Source: Gammaproteobacteria bacterium
GTDB lineage: Bacteria; Pseudomonadota; Gammaproteobacteria; Pseudomonadales; Ketobacteraceae
DNA length: 64,000 nucleotides
Assembly (NCBI GenBank): GCA_013178375.1
Contig: JABLXQ010000003.1
Coordinates: forward strand, 124,001-188,000
Direction of reading: 5' to 3'
Every line of letters begins with the position of its first letter. Within the stretch, counting starts at the first letter, position 1. Shown one piece after another: positions 35,801 through 45,043 of the stretch. The notes beneath the pieces were generated by a model. That model was not told where the DNA came from. It did no database searches and saw only the letters and a list, made by a program, of their open reading frames with translations. Made by a program: the position numbers and the translations under genes.

Positions 35801-37708
35801 GGCGACATGGCGGGCGACGTATTCGGCAACGGCCTGTTGCGGTCGCGCGTACTGAAGCTGGTGGCCGCATTCAATCATCAGCATATTTTCATCGATCCCA
35901 ATCCCGATCCGGAAAAAAGTTTTGCCGAGCGCGAGCGGCTGTTCAACCTGCCGCGTTCCAGCTGGGGCGACTACAATCTGGAACTGTTATCTGCCGGCGG
36001 CGGTATCTTCCTGCGTTCCGCCAAATCCATCCGTCTCACCCCGCAGATGAAGGAACGCTTCGATATTCGCGTGGATGCGCTTACACCCACCGAACTGATC
36101 AGCGCTCTGCTGAAGGCGCCGGTGGACCTGATCTGGAACGGTGGTATTGGCACCTACGTCAAATCCAGCCAGGAACAGCACAGCGACGTGGGCGACAAGG
36201 CCAACGACGCGGTGCGCGTGAACGGCTGCGACATGCGGGCGAAAGTGATCGGCGAGGGCGGCAATCTGGGCATGACGCAACTGGGCCGCATCGAATACGC
36301 GCTGCACGGCGGCCTGTCGAACACCGATTTCATCGACAATTCCGGCGGCGTGGACTGCTCAGACCATGAAGTGAACATCAAAATTCTGCTCAACGACATC
36401 GTGCAGAACGGCGACCTCACGCTGAAGCAGCGCAACCAGCTGCTGGTGGAAATGACCGACGAAGTGGCGCAGCTGGTGCTGGAAAACAATTACCGCCAGA
36501 CCCAGGCCATCAGCATTGCCCGCAGCGAATCCGTGTACCGCATGGGCGAATACCGGCGCTACATCCAAGCACTGGCGGCGTCCGGCAGGCTGGATCGCGA
36601 ACTGGAATTCATCCCGAACGAAGAGGAATTGCATGACCGCATTGGCAGCGGCAAAGGGCTGGTGCGGCCGGAACTGGCGATCCTGCTGTCTTACACCAAG
36701 GCGATTCTGAAGGATGCCTTGCGGGATTCCACTCTGCCCGACGAAGAATATGTCAGCCGCGAAATTGAAAAGGCGTTTCCGCTGGTACTCACCCAGCGCT
36801 TCAAGCCGCAGATGCTGCAGCACAAACTGCGGCGCGAAATCATCTCCACCCAGGTGGCCAGCGGCATTGTCGATTACATGGGCATTACGTTCGTGCACCG
36901 CATGAAGGATGCGGCCGGCTCCACGGTGGCTGACATCGCCCGCGCCTTCATTACCGCGCGGGATATTTTCGAACTGGAGCGCTGGTGGAAGCAGATCGAG
37001 GATCTGGATCACCGGGTGGATGCCAGCGAGCAGCTGGAAATGATGCGGATGCTGATCCGCCTGATGCGCCGCGCCACCCGCTGGTTTCTGCGCAACAACC
37101 GCTGCGGCGTCAACGTGCTGGAATCCATCCGCCGCTTCCAGAGTGGCGTGAAAGCAGTGGCGGAAAGTCTGCCCACCGTGCTGCGCGGACCGCGTCGTGA
37201 ACTGTGGGAGGCACGCCACAACCGCTATGTGGAAAAAGGCGTGCCTTCGGCCCTGGCCACCTTCATCGCCGGTGCCGACAGCATGCTGCCGGTGTTGGGC
37301 ATCATCCAGGCGGCGGAAGTCACCGGCAAGCCGGTGCAGGAGGTGGCGAACGCCTATTTCGCCATTGGCGCGCAACTGGATCTGCACTGGTTCAGCGAGG
37401 AAATCAACGGACTCAATATCGAAAACCACTGGCAGGCACTGGCCCGCGAAGCCTACCGTGACGACCTGGACTGGCAGCAACGCACGCTCACAGTGGGCGT
37501 GCTGCAGCTGGAGTGCGACGCCCAGAACCTGGACGAACGCCTGCAATACTGGGCCGCCCACAACCAGGACATGATCGGACGCTGGACCAGCATGCTGACG
37601 GAATTCCGTGGCACCGATACTAAGGAATTTTCCATGTACGGTGTCGCCCTGCGGGAACTGATGGATCTGGCCCAGACCACCCTGCACAGCGACAATTGTG
37701 CGGTGTGA
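32864..37708 (+). CDS. gdhB: NAD-dependent glutamate dehydrogenase (large, 180-kDa type)
   Basis: A 1614-residue protein with AAGGGGAAAAG before ATG 32864. It oxidises L-glutamate to 2-oxoglutarate and ammonia using NAD. An N-terminal ACT-like and helical region (1-700) precedes the catalytic core: RGGLRWSDRREDFRTEV, then VPVGAKGGFFPK with Lys844 as the probable substrate lysine, and DKGTASFSDIANALS. The C-terminal region is the family's long helical tail. The length matches Pseudomonas GdhB (about 1620). The enzyme is the catabolic, amino-acid-using form rather than the small biosynthetic one. Confidence 0.95.
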   Translation: MVNLSLGEDYTLLIERLTALVQERFERTHSDQTPGVVEFCRHYYAAAPFHELQRKRIEDLYGMSVGLWDFIRVMPDKSPRIRVFNPRFEDHGWQSTHTVVEVLARDSAFLVDTVMMEVVRRGLSIHSVMTNVFWAQRNDRGELQNFSFGHKGDGQREALIHVEFDRQPDAHLLTDIARPLQDTLHELSLAVQDFPAMQNHTIAIAEQLKALQPAPVEASLAEVKHFLSWLVRNNFTFLAMQEYTLVNKDGVALLEKVDGSTLGVARVRHDMELLEAQGGSLLQPEKLIVFGKSGSRSRWHRPVYMDFIGVRKCNDAGEVIGEYRWLGLYTSLVFNNSPREFPIIGHKLRKVLEGSGLEPTGHDGKRLMQILETFPREELFQTSTEDLLKTAVGVLHIQERRRLRMFVRRSEFSRFLAFLIYTPRDVYDTALRKRFQTVLHEYLDVEDLEFNTYFTESTLTRLYIVVKVNRDSPTEFDVHELEDRLVELARNWSDRLYETLVESAGDDHAGALFTRYADAFSVSYREEFSTRTAVSDIEHIESLNKRAPLAVSFYRNLEDEPHALRFKLFRLQQDVPLSDVLPMLENLGLRVLAGRPYRIELKDANTVWIYDFSVRYDSDQVIDLEKVKQKFQDAFIQTWNGAAEDDSFNRLVLSVGLEWREVAMLRAYAKYFKQTGFAFSQTYIKDALVNHPRVARLLVDLFELRFQLVGEHSDSSETALRTRIVECLEQVNSLDEDRILRRYLDMISGTLRTNFYQKNAEGECKSYISLKISPRDIPDLPKPLPMFEIFVYSPRVEGVHLRGGKVARGGLRWSDRREDFRTEVMGLVKAQQVKNAVIVPVGAKGGFFPKCLPKAGNRDQVMAEVVASYQTFVRGLLDITDNLVDGKVQPPRDVVRKDDDDPYLVVAADKGTASFSDIANALSAEYKFWLGDAFASGGSVGYDHKKMGITAKGGWVSVQRHFRELGIDVQTQSVTVLGIGDMAGDVFGNGLLRSRVLKLVAAFNHQHIFIDPNPDPEKSFAERERLFNLPRSSWGDYNLELLSAGGGIFLRSAKSIRLTPQMKERFDIRVDALTPTELISALLKAPVDLIWNGGIGTYVKSSQEQHSDVGDKANDAVRVNGCDMRAKVIGEGGNLGMTQLGRIEYALHGGLSNTDFIDNSGGVDCSDHEVNIKILLNDIVQNGDLTLKQRNQLLVEMTDEVAQLVLENNYRQTQAISIARSESVYRMGEYRRYIQALAASGRLDRELEFIPNEEELHDRIGSGKGLVRPELAILLSYTKAILKDALRDSTLPDEEYVSREIEKAFPLVLTQRFKPQMLQHKLRREIISTQVASGIVDYMGITFVHRMKDAAGSTVADIARAFITARDIFELERWWKQIEDLDHRVDASEQLEMMRMLIRLMRRATRWFLRNNRCGVNVLESIRRFQSGVKAVAESLPTVLRGPRRELWEARHNRYVEKGVPSALATFIAGADSMLPVLGIIQAAEVTGKPVQEVANAYFAIGAQLDLHWFSEEINGLNIENHWQALAREAYRDDLDWQQRTLTVGVLQLECDAQNLDERLQYWAAHNQDMIGRWTSMLTEFRGTDTKEFSMYGVALRELMDLAQTTLHSDNCAV

Positions 37709-37723
37709 GGAGGGGCGTTTCCC

Positions 37724-37945
37724 ATGCCGCGTCTGATCGTTGATCTGCATATCGCACCGGATGAATACCAGCGCTGGTACCGGGGTGGCGTACAGATGGT
37801 GAATGCGGTGGCGCGCGATGGTCGCCGCGTCAACTTTCCCGCCAGCAGCCTGCAGCGTTTCGTGGGCCACGACGGTGTGCACGGCAGCTTCGTCATCCTG
37901 TTCGACGACCACTTCAAGCTGATCGGGGTGGAGCGGCTGGAATAG
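37724..37945 (+). CDS. DUF2835 protein
   Basis: A 73-residue protein with GAGGAG before ATG 37724. The family pattern is LHIAPDEYQRWYRGGVQMV (N-terminus) and LQRFVGHDGVHGSFVILFDD with KLIGVERLE at the end. DUF2835 proteins are small, soluble and uncharacterised. It starts 15 bases after the gdhB stop, so it is probably cotranscribed with it, as in Pseudomonas. Confidence 0.88.
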   Translation: MPRLIVDLHIAPDEYQRWYRGGVQMVNAVARDGRRVNFPASSLQRFVGHDGVHGSFVILFDDHFKLIGVERLE

Positions 37946-38037
37946 GGGTCTCTCAATAGGGATTTGAGGCAGATACGGGTATAATCCGCACCCGGTTTTC
38001 ACCCGCTTTCACTGCCAACCCTGATTAGGCCCGCTTC

Positions 38038-39063
38038 ATGTTGTACAACATTGCCCGCAACCTGCTGTTCCGCCTGCCCACCGAAACCTCCCACTATCTG
38101 GCCCTCGACAGCATTGCCCTGGGGCAGAAGTTGCACCTGACCTCCTGCCTGTTGCCGCAGCCGGAGTTGCCGGTGGACCTGCTGGGCCTGCGTTTCCGCA
38201 ATCCGGTGGGGCTGGCGGCGGGCCTGGACAAGAATGGCGACTACATCGACGCCCTGGCGGCCCTGGGCTTCGGCTTTCTGGAGATCGGCACCATCACCCC
38301 GCGCCCGCAGCCCGGCAACCCCCAGCCGCGCCTGTTCCGCCTGCCGCAAGCCACCGCCATCATCAATCGCATGGGCTTCAACAACAAGGGTGTGGACCAT
38401 CTGGTGCGGCAGGTGGAAAAGGCAAAATACAACGGCGTGCTGGGCATCAACATCGGCAAGAATTTCGATACCCCGGTGGAAAACGCCCTGAGCGACTATC
38501 GGATCTGCCTGGAAAAAACCTTCGCGCTGGCCAGCTATATCACCATCAATATTTCATCGCCCAACACCCAGGGCCTGCGGTCGCTGCAATACGGCGAATC
38601 GCTGGACCAACTGCTGGGCGGCCTGCGTGAAACGGCCGAGCAGTTGCAGGTGCGCCACCGCCGCAAAGTGCCGCTGCTGGTGAAGATTGCCCCGGACCTG
38701 GAACAACAGGATGTGGAAACCATCGCCGCGCAACTGCTGAAAAACGGCATGGACGGCGTGATCGCCACCAACACCACCCTGGCGCGCACCGGCGTTGAGA
38801 GCCTGCCCCACGGCAACGAACAGGGCGGCCTGAGTGGTGCACCAGTGCGGGAAAAGTCCACCCAGGTGCTGAAACAGCTCGCGCAGGCACTGCAGGGCCG
38901 ACTGCCGATCATTGGCGTGGGCGGCATTACCGAAGGTGAACACGCGGCAGACAAAATCCGCGCCGGCGCGCAACTGGTGCAGATCTACACGGGCTTTATC
39001 TATCACGGCCCGGCCCTGATCAGTGACAGCGTGCGGGCGATTCGTGGATTGCAGAAAAAATGA
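38038..39063 (+). CDS. pyrD: Dihydroorotate dehydrogenase, class 2
   Basis: A 341-residue FMN enzyme that oxidises dihydroorotate to orotate and passes electrons to ubiquinone at the inner membrane. The N-terminal amphipathic region ([20 protein letters not shown]) is the class-2 membrane and quinone site. [14 protein letters not shown] and NRMGFNNKG bind FMN and substrate. [14 protein letters not shown] contains the catalytic serine. The C-terminal phosphate loop is PIIGVGGI. The length matches E. coli PyrD (336). Confidence 0.96.
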   Translation: MLYNIARNLLFRLPTETSHYLALDSIALGQKLHLTSCLLPQPELPVDLLGLRFRNPVGLAAGLDKNGDYIDALAALGFGFLEIGTITPRPQPGNPQPRLFRLPQATAIINRMGFNNKGVDHLVRQVEKAKYNGVLGINIGKNFDTPVENALSDYRICLEKTFALASYITINISSPNTQGLRSLQYGESLDQLLGGLRETAEQLQVRHRRKVPLLVKIAPDLEQQDVETIAAQLLKNGMDGVIATNTTLARTGVESLPHGNEQGGLSGAPVREKSTQVLKQLAQALQGRLPIIGVGGITEGEHAADKIRAGAQLVQIYTGFIYHGPALISDSVRAIRGLQKK

Positions 39064-39081
39064 TGCGGCCGAAATAAAGAA

Positions 39082-39101
39082 GGGCTTCCACGTGGAAGCC
39101 C
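39082..39101 (-). terminator. Perfect inverted repeat, terminator between pyrD and rmf
   Basis: GGGCTTCCAC pairs with GTGGAAGCCC as one 20-base palindrome, 19 bases after the pyrD stop. On the minus strand it is followed by TTCTTTATTTC, so it fits a terminator for rmf (minus). On the plus strand it has no T run but could still act for pyrD. Confidence 0.65.
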
Positions 39102-39248
39102 CTCTGGTGTTGGCAGCCAATGCTGCCCGGATGATGGAGTCATCCGATTAAAAAATCGTTGTACAGGATGTACGGGTTAAAATGCTTGCACCCCTTCAGG
39201 TCGCAGTTGGTCGTAAAAAGGATTGCAGTTGCTCAATCCGGATGGGGA

Positions 39249-39452
39249 TCAAAGGTTCACGATCTTGTGAACGCCGGAAACCCCGATGAAGCCAGACCAT
39301 TGGTCGGCTCGTCCTTCGCGCCAGCCGCTAAGCCAATGCTGTCGGGTAGGTGCATCAACAAATGGGCAGGATTCTCTTGAGCGCCCACCGATGCCCGCTT
39401 GATAACCACGAGTATAGGCTCTGCCAGTTCTGTCGCGTTTCTGTCTCTTCAT
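39249..39452 (-). CDS. rmf: Ribosome modulation factor
   Basis: A 67-residue basic protein: MKRQKRDRTGRAYTRGYQAG, then GRSRESCPF and HWLSGWREGRADQW, all matching RMF. RMF converts 70S ribosomes to inactive 100S dimers in stationary phase. AGAGG lies 8 bases upstream of the ATG at 39452. In Pseudomonas rmf also lies between pyrD and rlmL; here it is on the opposite strand to both, with long spacers on each side, so it has its own promoter, probably growth-phase controlled. Confidence 0.93.
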   Translation of the reverse strand: MKRQKRDRTGRAYTRGYQAGIGGRSRESCPFVDAPTRQHWLSGWREGRADQWSGFIGVSGVHKIVNL

Positions 39453-39714
39453 AGGATATCAACCTCTTTTTCCTTTGTTCGATTAAGAGTTGAAAGAGCT
39501 TGGAGTTTTTATCAAGGCTTGCTGAGAATGTGTAACAGATGACCCTCCTTTTTTGCAGACGGACTTTTATTAATATCTACTTTGGACCGGGCTGTCGACA
39601 AATAGTTTGTCATAAGAACGTAAACTTATTATGAGTACAGGTAATACCACCAAAGTGAACAAAAAACCGCTGAATCCTTGCCATTCAGTCACTTAACGAG
39701 GAACCTGAAAAGCC

Positions 39715-41886
39715 ATGTCCACATTTGACTGGAGTTCGGCGCGCCTGATCGTCACCTGCGGCGGCGGTCTGGAAAATTTTTTACTGAAAGAAATTCAAGC
39801 GCTTGCAGGCGATGAATTCAGCCTGCTTCGCGGTGCGGTTGAGGGTCCGGCGTCGGCCCGCAACGTATATAACATTTGTTTATGGTCGCGCATTGCATCC
39901 CGCGTTTTGCTGCCTTTGGCACAGTTTGCCTGGAAAGACGAGCAGGACTTTTACGACAACCTGCGCCAGATCCTGTGGCATGACCATTTTGATATCAGCC
40001 GCTCAATTGCAATCTCCACATCAGCGGATGCATCCGTCAATCTCAACACACAGTTTCTTACTCTGAAAGCAAAAGATGCGGTGATGGATCATTTCCGTCA
40101 TTTCACCGGCGAACGCCCCAATGTGAACACCCGCGACCCTGATATTCGCATCCACGTGCACTTTGACAGGGAACTGGTGAGCGTAGCGCTGGATCTTTCT
40201 GGTGAGCCTTTGCATAAACGCGGCTATCGCGTGGCACAAAATGAAGCACCGATGAAAGAAACCCTGGCGGCGGGTCTGCTGATGGCAGCGGGCTGGCCCC
40301 ATCCGGACAAAACGCAGCTGATCGATCCCATGTGCGGCTCTGGTACCTTGCTGATCGAGGCGGCCATGATGCAGGCGCAGATGGCGCCGGGTTTGCTGCG
40401 GCGCCGTTTCGGTTTTGAACAGTGGCAGCACCACGATCAGGAGCTGTGGCAGCAGTGCGTGAACGAGGCAAGCGCGGCAGACCAGTCAGAACAGATGGAA
40501 TTTGCCATCCGGGGTTACGACGCCGATATTAATGCCATCCAGGCGGCGGGCCGCAACGTCAAGGCGGCGGGACTGGAAGGCTGCATTCATTTGGAACGGC
40601 GCGAACTGGCCCATTTTGCCGTGCACGAAAGAAATGCTGCTGCCGGTGGTTTCGTCGTGTGCAACCCGCCCTACGGAGAACGCCTGGACAAGGACACCGA
40701 CCTGATTCACCTTTACCGTGCATTCGCCCGCAAGTTGCAGCGCCATTGCCAGCAGTGGCAGGTGGCGCTGATCACCAACCAGATCGAATACGCCGACGTG
40801 TTGCAGCTGGACGAACCGCAAACCCACCGCGTGTTCAATGGGCCGATTCGCTGTTTTATCCGCAGTGGCACCGTGGTGCCGCGCGCCGCGCAATTCGTGC
40901 CGGTACCCCTGCAACTGAGCCAGCAGGATTTTTCCACCGCACCCGCCCGCGATCTGGTGAACCGCATCCGCAAGAATGTGAAACAGCTGGACAAGTGGGT
41001 GCAGAAGGAAGACGTGTATGCGTATCGCGTCTACGATGCCGATATTCCCGAATACAATCTTGCAGTGGACTGGTACAACGGCCAGCTGCACGTGCAGGAA
41101 TACGCGCCACCGAAAACCGTGGATGCGGACAAGGCCGCCAAACGTCTGGACGACGCACTGGATGCCCTGAAAGCGCTGTTCGAACTGCCGCCGTCGCGTA
41201 TTCATGTGAAAAGCCGGCAGCGCCAGAAAGGCAATCAGCAGTACCAGAAACTGAACGACCAGAAACATACTTATATAATCGAAGAAGCGGGCGCGCTGCT
41301 GGTGACCAACTTCGACGATTACCTGGATACTGGCCTGTTTCTGGATCACCGGCCCACCCGTATCCGGCTGCAGCAACTGGCGAAGGGCAAGCGCTTCCTG
41401 AACCTGTTCTGTTACACCGGCGCTGCCACCGTGCACGCGGCGGTTGGCGGCGCCAAAAAGACAGTGTCGGTGGACATGTCGGCCACCTACCTGCAGTGGG
41501 CGCGCAGTAATCTGTACCTGAACGGTTTCGCCGAGGCCAGCCACCAGCTGATCCGCAGTGATTGCATGACCTGGCTGCGTAACACCAACGACCAGTTCGA
41601 CCTGATCTTTGTTGATCCGCCCACCTTCTCCAACTCCAAGCGCATGCAGGGGCATTTCGATGTGCAGGTGGCTCATGAAGAACTGCTGGATCTGGTGATG
41701 AAGCGGCTGGAACCCGGTGGGCTTGTGATTTTTTCCAATAATTTCAGGGGATTCAAACTGTCGCCCGCGCTGGCGGAAAAATACGGCGTGAAGGACATCA
41801 CCCAGGCCAGCCTGCCGCCGGATTTCGCCCGGGGCAAACCGATCCACCAGTGCTGGGAGCTGACCCTCAAACCCGTCGCCGATTGA
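39715..41886 (+). CDS. rlmL: Bifunctional 23S rRNA methyltransferase RlmKL
   Basis: A 723-residue fusion of two SAM methyltransferases that modify G2445 and G2069 of 23S rRNA. The N-terminal THUMP region (LIVTCGGGLENFLLKEIQAL) leads to the RlmL half, with the SAM motif DPMCGSGTLLIEAAMMQ and the catalytic NPPYGERL. From about residue 430 the RlmK half carries the PUA-like and Rossmann parts, with NLFCYTGAATVHAAVGGA and DPPTFSNSKRM. The length is close to E. coli RlmKL (702). The 260 bases upstream hold the promoters of this gene and of rmf. Confidence 0.96.
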   Translation: MSTFDWSSARLIVTCGGGLENFLLKEIQALAGDEFSLLRGAVEGPASARNVYNICLWSRIASRVLLPLAQFAWKDEQDFYDNLRQILWHDHFDISRSIAISTSADASVNLNTQFLTLKAKDAVMDHFRHFTGERPNVNTRDPDIRIHVHFDRELVSVALDLSGEPLHKRGYRVAQNEAPMKETLAAGLLMAAGWPHPDKTQLIDPMCGSGTLLIEAAMMQAQMAPGLLRRRFGFEQWQHHDQELWQQCVNEASAADQSEQMEFAIRGYDADINAIQAAGRNVKAAGLEGCIHLERRELAHFAVHERNAAAGGFVVCNPPYGERLDKDTDLIHLYRAFARKLQRHCQQWQVALITNQIEYADVLQLDEPQTHRVFNGPIRCFIRSGTVVPRAAQFVPVPLQLSQQDFSTAPARDLVNRIRKNVKQLDKWVQKEDVYAYRVYDADIPEYNLAVDWYNGQLHVQEYAPPKTVDADKAAKRLDDALDALKALFELPPSRIHVKSRQRQKGNQQYQKLNDQKHTYIIEEAGALLVTNFDDYLDTGLFLDHRPTRIRLQQLAKGKRFLNLFCYTGAATVHAAVGGAKKTVSVDMSATYLQWARSNLYLNGFAEASHQLIRSDCMTWLRNTNDQFDLIFVDPPTFSNSKRMQGHFDVQVAHEELLDLVMKRLEPGGLVIFSNNFRGFKLSPALAEKYGVKDITQASLPPDFARGKPIHQCWELTLKPVAD

Positions 41887-41974
41887 TCCATGCCAGGATT
41901 ACCACCAGCGTAATCAGGGGCTTTGCATTTCTCTGCTAGGCTTCTAATGAGAGTTAAAACCGGTGGAGCAGGGC

Positions 41975-43552
41975 ATGGCAGACGAGGGTGAGCTCACCCG
42001 CGAACAGATCCGCCAGATCAGTGAATTCATCAACCGGGGGTTGCAAACCTCCCGTGATCGCATGCACGCATTGGGCATGGCCGAGGATGCGTTGCTGGAC
42101 CCGGACGAAAACCTCGACCGCCAGGTGGTCAAGTTGCGTGCCCTGTACCTGGAGGCGGAGAAAGCCGCCCTGGCATTCGATTCCCGCAGTGAACATTTCT
42201 GGCGCATGCTGCAGGCGCGCCTGCAACCCGTCGTGCTGGCTTACAGCACCCACGAAAAATTCATTCAGAGCCTGGATGAGGACGCGCTGGAGCTGCGTTC
42301 CGATCTACTGATGGAAATCTACCGCGAGCGGCTGGACAACGCGACCCGCTTCCGCCAGATCTTTTTCGAACTGGATGACCGCGTCAAACAGGAAAGCACC
42401 CAGATGAAAGTGGCGGCGCCATCCCATGGCGAACGCCAGCAAAAAGTGGCGGACGACAGCACGGCGATCCAGGGCAATGTGCTGAAAATGCTGGAACGCC
42501 AGCTGCGTGACATGGAAAAGGCCTTTAACAAAAAGGAAGAATCGTTGCAGCTGGCCAACGAGGAAATCCTGAAGCTGAAAGACGGCATGCACGAAAAGGA
42601 CAAACGCATCGCCAGCCTGGAAAAGACTGTCGCGCAACTGGAGGAAAGCAACGGGGCGTTGCGGTTGGCGCTGGATGCCGCCCAGCGTGAAGCCGCTGCC
42701 GGTGGCAAGAACCAGCCCGCCGCGAAACAGGAAACCCGGCCACCCTCGCGTGAGCGTTTGCTGGATGCCGACAAACTGGAATTGCTGGCCCGTCTTGATG
42801 CCATGGAGCAGGAACTGGCGACGACATCCGACGCAGCCTACAACGCCTTCATGTCCAGTTCCGATCTGGGCATTGTCGTGCTGTTCATGCTCACCAGTTT
42901 CAGGTGCCAGAGCGAAGAACAGCTCGCCACCGAGATGGCGCGTTCGATTTCCACGTTTGGCGTCAAGGCCGTGGTCGGTGTGCGGGTGGGGTCGGACATG
43001 CATTTTGTGGCGTCATCCGGCGCTGATCTGTCGCTCAAGTCTCTGCTGGAATTGAACCGCAGCAAGGGACCTGTGGTGGAAGGCAACAACCTCATGCTGT
43101 ATGAAAAGAATTGCTGGGTGCTGGTGCAGGAACCGCCGCGCCAGGAGCCGGATCGTTATGCCCGCCTGATGGACAACCTGGGCACGCTGTTGCGGGGTGC
43201 CGATGCCCGTCACGCAGCCATTGCCGCCGCGCTGTCGGTGCAGCGGCAGAAAGTGCAGGTGGAGCAGCTGATTCTGCGTAGCCACGAAGTGTTTCAGACT
43301 TTCGAAAAAAATATTGTCCGCCAGCAGGACCGTATCGGCCGCGCGCTCAATATATTCGCGCAGGAGCTGCGCAAGGCGCTGAATATTCCCGCTGGTGATC
43401 CCGCCAGCATCAGGCTGAATATGGAACTGAAAAAGCTGGAGGACATGCTGCGGGGACTGTTGAAGTCGTCGGAGCTGGTGGACCCGGCCTTTGCCAAAAA
43501 CATCGGCCGGGTGGCGCAGGGGCTACATTCCAAACAGAAGGGTGACGCTTAA
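41975..43552 (+). CDS. Coiled-coil protein with C-terminal globular (possibly GAF-like) part
   Basis: A 525-residue protein; ATG 41975 has GGAG 7 bases upstream, making it better than GTG 41963. The N-terminal 140 residues are helical (TREQIRQISEFINRGLQTSR). A coiled coil follows (about 165-250, LEKTVAQLEESNGALRLALD). A mixed region from about residue 290 (NAFMSSSDLGIVVLFMLTSF, AVVGVRVGSDMHFVASSGAD) looks like a ligand-sensing fold such as GAF, followed by more helices. No HTH, kinase or GGDEF is seen. It converges on another coiled-coil gene 15 bases away. Function unknown. Confidence 0.6.
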   Translation: MADEGELTREQIRQISEFINRGLQTSRDRMHALGMAEDALLDPDENLDRQVVKLRALYLEAEKAALAFDSRSEHFWRMLQARLQPVVLAYSTHEKFIQSLDEDALELRSDLLMEIYRERLDNATRFRQIFFELDDRVKQESTQMKVAAPSHGERQQKVADDSTAIQGNVLKMLERQLRDMEKAFNKKEESLQLANEEILKLKDGMHEKDKRIASLEKTVAQLEESNGALRLALDAAQREAAAGGKNQPAAKQETRPPSRERLLDADKLELLARLDAMEQELATTSDAAYNAFMSSSDLGIVVLFMLTSFRCQSEEQLATEMARSISTFGVKAVVGVRVGSDMHFVASSGADLSLKSLLELNRSKGPVVEGNNLMLYEKNCWVLVQEPPRQEPDRYARLMDNLGTLLRGADARHAAIAAALSVQRQKVQVEQLILRSHEVFQTFEKNIVRQQDRIGRALNIFAQELRKALNIPAGDPASIRLNMELKKLEDMLRGLLKSSELVDPAFAKNIGRVAQGLHSKQKGDA

Positions 43553-43567
43553 CCCGCCGGGCCGCGA

Positions 43568-44827
43568 TCAGCGTGCTCCACCTCCCTGATAAAGCTGCAG
43601 GTACTTCTCTTCCAGTTCCTTGAAATTCTGCTGCAGGGCAATCATTTCGTTCTTCTGCTTCTCCAGCTTCAGCTTCATGCCGGCCATCAGCGGCTGGTCC
43701 TGCTCGGCGGTATTTTCCAGCGCGGCCCGCAGCTGGTCGTTCTCCAGCGTGAGTTGCTTGTTCAGATTGCTGAGCAGGTAAATCTTTTCCACCATCACCG
43801 CGCTTTCGTTGGTGAACTGCTCGATCAGAACGCTCGTGTCCGCTTCTTCCTGCACTGGTGGCGGCCGTTGCAGGCTCTGATCCAGGGCCTGATCCAGATT
43901 GTCCACGCACTGGCGGGTACTGTCGATGGTCTGCTCCATCTGGTTCACCGCTTCCAGCAGGCCCTGCTTTTCCATTTCGTTGGTCAGCGAGTCGATTTGC
44001 TTGCGCAGGTTGCGGATGGTTTCATTCTGGCGCGCGATGATGTTGTTGAGCATGTCCAGGTTCTGGGCCGGATCGATGCTCAGTGACTTGCGCTCGTTAA
44101 CTGGCGTGGTCTGGGCGGCTTCCGACTGATTGGCGAATGCGACTTCATTGAAGGATTCGTGCATCAGAAACACCAGTTCGCGCATTTTTTCGCTGCCGGA
44201 AAAGTTGTCGCACAAATTCAGCAGTCCACGGTGCAGCAACTGTTCCAGCGCCTGCGTTGTCTGCGCGCCCGTAGTGGCGCTGGTGATGAAGTCCTGCAGT
44301 GGTTTCAGGTTCTGCAACTGTTGCTTCTGATCGTTGCGAACGGCGGTCAGATCCGCGATGGTCTTGTCCTTCGCGTCCAGTTCGCTGGAGTGCACATCAT
44401 TCAGCAGCTTTTTGGTGTGATCCAGCCGCGCGCCCATCCGTTCATAGATCATGCCGGCATGTTCTTCATAATGTTTGATTTCGTTGCGCCAGGGAATTTC
44501 GGCATCGGCTCCGGCTTCGACTCGAGTCTGCATCAGCGCCTGTTCCGCCCGCAGCGCATGAAAGCGCAGGCCGACGGCAAATTCCTCCGGCTTCGCTTCC
44601 ATATTAAGGTCCACAGCATTCTGGCTGCTGTGGCCGGTGGTAAGTTCGATCTCCTCAGCCAGGTAACGCAGCACGCTGTCACCGCTCATGTCGTCCCTGA
44701 ACTGGGTGAGGATGGCCTGCAACTCGGCAATGGTCTTTTTTTGCCGCAGCAGTAACAGCAGCAGCATGCCGATGCCCAGCAGCAGCACAATCAGAACCTG
44801 AATGCCAACCAGCACTTCCGTGGTCAT
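43568..44827 (-). CDS. Membrane-anchored coiled-coil protein, 419 aa
   Basis: One N-terminal TM helix (LVGIQVLIVLLLGIGMLLLLLL, about 5-28) is followed by about 390 cytoplasmic residues, mostly coiled coil (KKTIAELQAILTQFRDD near the start, NLRKQIDSLTNEMEKQGLL and LNKQLTLENDQLRAALENT near the end). The acidic and Gln-rich composition suggests a scaffold. No known domain is recognised. Its stop is 15 bases from the stop of the plus-strand coiled-coil gene, so the pair may interact, but that is a guess. Confidence 0.6.
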   Translation of the reverse strand: MTTEVLVGIQVLIVLLLGIGMLLLLLLRQKKTIAELQAILTQFRDDMSGDSVLRYLAEEIELTTGHSSQNAVDLNMEAKPEEFAVGLRFHALRAEQALMQTRVEAGADAEIPWRNEIKHYEEHAGMIYERMGARLDHTKKLLNDVHSSELDAKDKTIADLTAVRNDQKQQLQNLKPLQDFITSATTGAQTTQALEQLLHRGLLNLCDNFSGSEKMRELVFLMHESFNEVAFANQSEAAQTTPVNERKSLSIDPAQNLDMLNNIIARQNETIRNLRKQIDSLTNEMEKQGLLEAVNQMEQTIDSTRQCVDNLDQALDQSLQRPPPVQEEADTSVLIEQFTNESAVMVEKIYLLSNLNKQLTLENDQLRAALENTAEQDQPLMAGMKLKLEKQKNEMIALQQNFKELEEKYLQLYQGGGAR

Positions 44828-45043
44828 GGGAATGTGAACCCTGTCGATGTCTGCTGAAAGTATGGCCCAGAATTTTCCCTTTGCATCGTGGGGGCGTTTG
44901 ATAAGGTGTTGATAAGGCGGTTGTTATTTTCGCTCAAGATTCAGGATGCGGGGCCGATATACAAGTTGGATATCCCGTTTTGTGGTCGGGATCGGTAACC
45001 AGCCATCGACAAGTCTGCGCAGGGCAGGCGGGAGCTCCACTCC

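Noticed and set aside
39159-39380. Plus-strand ORF in the pyrD-rlmKL spacer
   Set aside because: It is antisense to rmf, which is a clear family match; the plus-strand product has no recognisable features.
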